Positions 5,683-6,642 of a stretch of DNA of 6,642 bases are shown here, one piece after another. The first letter of the stretch is position 1; every line of letters begins with the position of its first letter. The position numbers and the translations under genes were made by a program. The stretch is taken from contig JACFNY010000114.1 in the NCBI GenBank assembly GCA_019454625.1, positions 1 to 6,642 of the forward strand. Reading direction: 5' to 3'. The notes beneath the pieces are model-generated. The model saw nothing but the letters and a program-made list of their open reading frames with translations. It was not told the origin of the DNA and searched no databases. This stretch comes from Sphingomonadaceae bacterium (GTDB taxonomy: Bacteria; Pseudomonadota; Alphaproteobacteria; Sphingomonadales; Sphingomonadaceae).

Positions 5683-6125
5683 CGCCCTGTGGAACCGAAG
5701 CCCCCGGCGCCGCGCGCGGTCTCGTCGAGGTTCTCGACCTCCGCGAAGTGCGCCTGCTGCACCGGCGCCGCGACGAGCTGCGCGATGCGCTCGCCGCGCT
5801 TCACGGCGAAGGGCTCGGCGCCGAGATTGGCGAGGATCACCTTCACCTCGCCGCGATAGTCCGCGTCGATCGTGCCGGGCGTGTTGAGGCAGGTGATGCC
5901 GTTCTTGAGCGCGAGGCCGGAGCGCGGGCGCACCTGCACCTCGTAGCCCTCGGGAATCGCGAAGGCGAAGCCGGTGGCGACGGCGTGACGCCCGCCCGGC
6001 GGGATGATGACATCCTCGGCAGCGACCACGTCCATGCCCGCCGCGCCGCGCGTCGCGAGCGCGGGCACCGGCAGGCCCTCGCCGTGGGGGAGGCGCTTCA
6101 GGCGGATTTCAATCGGTGAGCTCAT
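5679..6125 (-). CDS. dut: dUTPase (deoxyuridine 5'-triphosphate nucleotidohydrolase)
   Basis: A 148-residue trimeric dUTPase that hydrolyses dUTP to dUMP and pyrophosphate, keeping uracil out of DNA and feeding dTMP synthesis. All five family motifs are present in order: A-G-M-D (29-32), P-R-S-G-L-A (67-72), [11 protein letters not shown] (84-94), with the catalytic Asp in G-T-I-D, R-I-A-Q-L-V (113-118), and the C-terminal [10 protein letters not shown] that closes over the substrate. Length is normal. The ATG at 6125 lies within the end of coaBC (17-base overlap). AAAGGA (minus strand) sits about 6 bases upstream and supports it. The gene ends in GTGA with the moeB start. coaBC next to dut is a widely conserved pairing in proteobacteria. 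Confidence 0.97.
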   Translation of the reverse strand: MSSPIEIRLKRLPHGEGLPVPALATRGAAGMDVVAAEDVIIPPGGRHAVATGFAFAIPEGYEVQVRPRSGLALKNGITCLNTPGTIDADYRGEVKVILANLGAEPFAVKRGERIAQLVAAPVQQAHFAEVENLDETARGAGGFGSTGR

Positions 6126-6642
6126 CTGCGATCCTTTGTGCGAGGCGCCGGGCGACGGCGTCCTTTTCCATGTCCGGCCAGTCCTCGACGCCGCCCGCGC
6201 TCACGATGTGGATGCGATTGCGCGCGCCGCCCATCACGTCGCCGGAAACGTCGTTGGCGACGATCCAGTCGCAGCCCTTGCGCGCGAGCTTGGCCTGCGC
6301 GTGCTCGACGACCTTTTCGGTCTCGGCGGCGAAGCCGATGACGAGGCCCGGCCGTTTCGGGGACTTGGAAAGCCCGGCGAGGATGTCCGGGTTCTCGATG
6401 AGCGGCAGCGCTTCGAGTCCGCCCTTGTCCTTCTTGATCTTCTGGCCGGTCGCTTCGGCGCGCCAGTCGGCGACGGCGGCGACCATCACGGCGGCGTCGG
6501 CCGGAAGCGCGGCATCGACCGCTTCGGCCATCTCGCGCGCGGTTTCGACATCCACGCGGCGCACGCCCGGCGGCGTCGCGAGCGCGACCGGTCCGGCGAC
6601 CAGCGTCACGTCCGCGCCGAGCGCGGCGAGCGCGCCCGCGAT
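6109..6642 (-). CDS. coaBC: CoaBC, phosphopantothenoylcysteine synthetase (CoaB) C-terminal part
   Basis: The gene is cut by the right edge and its reading frame is open to base 6642; the visible 177 residues are the end of the CoaB domain. CoaBC makes phosphopantothenoylcysteine from phosphopantothenate, CTP and cysteine (CoaB) and decarboxylates it (CoaC) in coenzyme A synthesis. Recognised CoaB blocks are [18 protein letters not shown], the CTP-site [18 protein letters not shown] and V-A-N-D-V-S. The CoaC half and the CoaB dimer motif lie outside the window. A GTG at 6609 is internal, not the start, since conserved sequence continues upstream of it. The TGA lies 17 bases inside dut. It is the first visible gene of the minus-strand operon. 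Confidence 0.95.
   Translation of the reverse strand: MAGALAALGADVTLVAGPVALATPPGVRRVDVETAREMAEAVDAALPADAAVMVAAVADWRAEATGQKIKKDKGGLEALPLIENPDILAGLSKSPKRPGLVIGFAAETEKVVEHAQAKLARKGCDWIVANDVSGDVMGGARNRIHIVSAGGVEDWPDMEKDAVARRLAQRIADELTD

Noticed and set aside
6109..6609. Gene start at GTG 6609 for the CoaB domain
   Set aside because: The frame stays open to the window edge, and the residues upstream of this codon continue the conserved CoaB sequence, so the codon is internal.

Overview
The window is a high-GC, gene-dense piece of bacterial chromosome. The protein families, the coaBC-dut-moeB gene order, the Arg/Gly/Asp-rich tail on PNPase and the lack of strong Shine-Dalgarno sequences at several genes point to an alphaproteobacterium, most likely a member of Sphingomonadales. 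The taxonomic call is inference from recognised protein sequences; no rRNA is present. I see no mobile element, CRISPR array, tRNA or phage gene, and no frameshifted gene. All nine genes look intact except the two cut by the window edges.

Layout. Bases 1-1049 (+) hold the 3' part of pnp (polynucleotide phosphorylase), followed by a strong hairpin terminator. A leader of about 115 bases then precedes a 468-residue nitronate monooxygenase-like flavoenzyme (1203-2609, +) with an unusual cysteine cluster near its C-terminus. It converges, with a 3-base gap, on a small glycine-zipper lipoprotein gene (2613-2900, -). Upstream of that, on the same strand, is a D-2-hydroxyacid dehydrogenase of the glyoxylate/hydroxypyruvate reductase type (2966-3958, -). 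A divergent gap of about 106 bases separates it from a secreted two-SH3-domain protein (4065-4565, +). The rest is a minus-strand chain of four overlapping genes. In transcription order these are coaBC (partial, enters from the right edge), dut, a MoeB/ThiF-like adenylyltransferase, and a DsrE-family protein. The last gene shares a CTAG palindrome at its stop codon with the convergent SH3 gene.

How the genes fit together. The coaBC-dut-moeB-dsrE block reads as one translationally coupled operon of cofactor and nucleotide housekeeping: CoA synthesis, dUTP removal, and sulfur-carrier activation with a possible sulfur-relay partner. pnp acts in RNA decay. The flavoenzyme, the dehydrogenase, the lipoprotein and the SH3 protein appear to be separate short units.

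No wholly new system stands out. The two best leads are the C-x2-C-x3-C-x23-C cluster in the flavoenzyme, which resembles the [4Fe-4S] site of other flavin TIM-barrel enzymes, and the tight genetic coupling of a MoeB-like E1 enzyme to a DsrE-fold protein.
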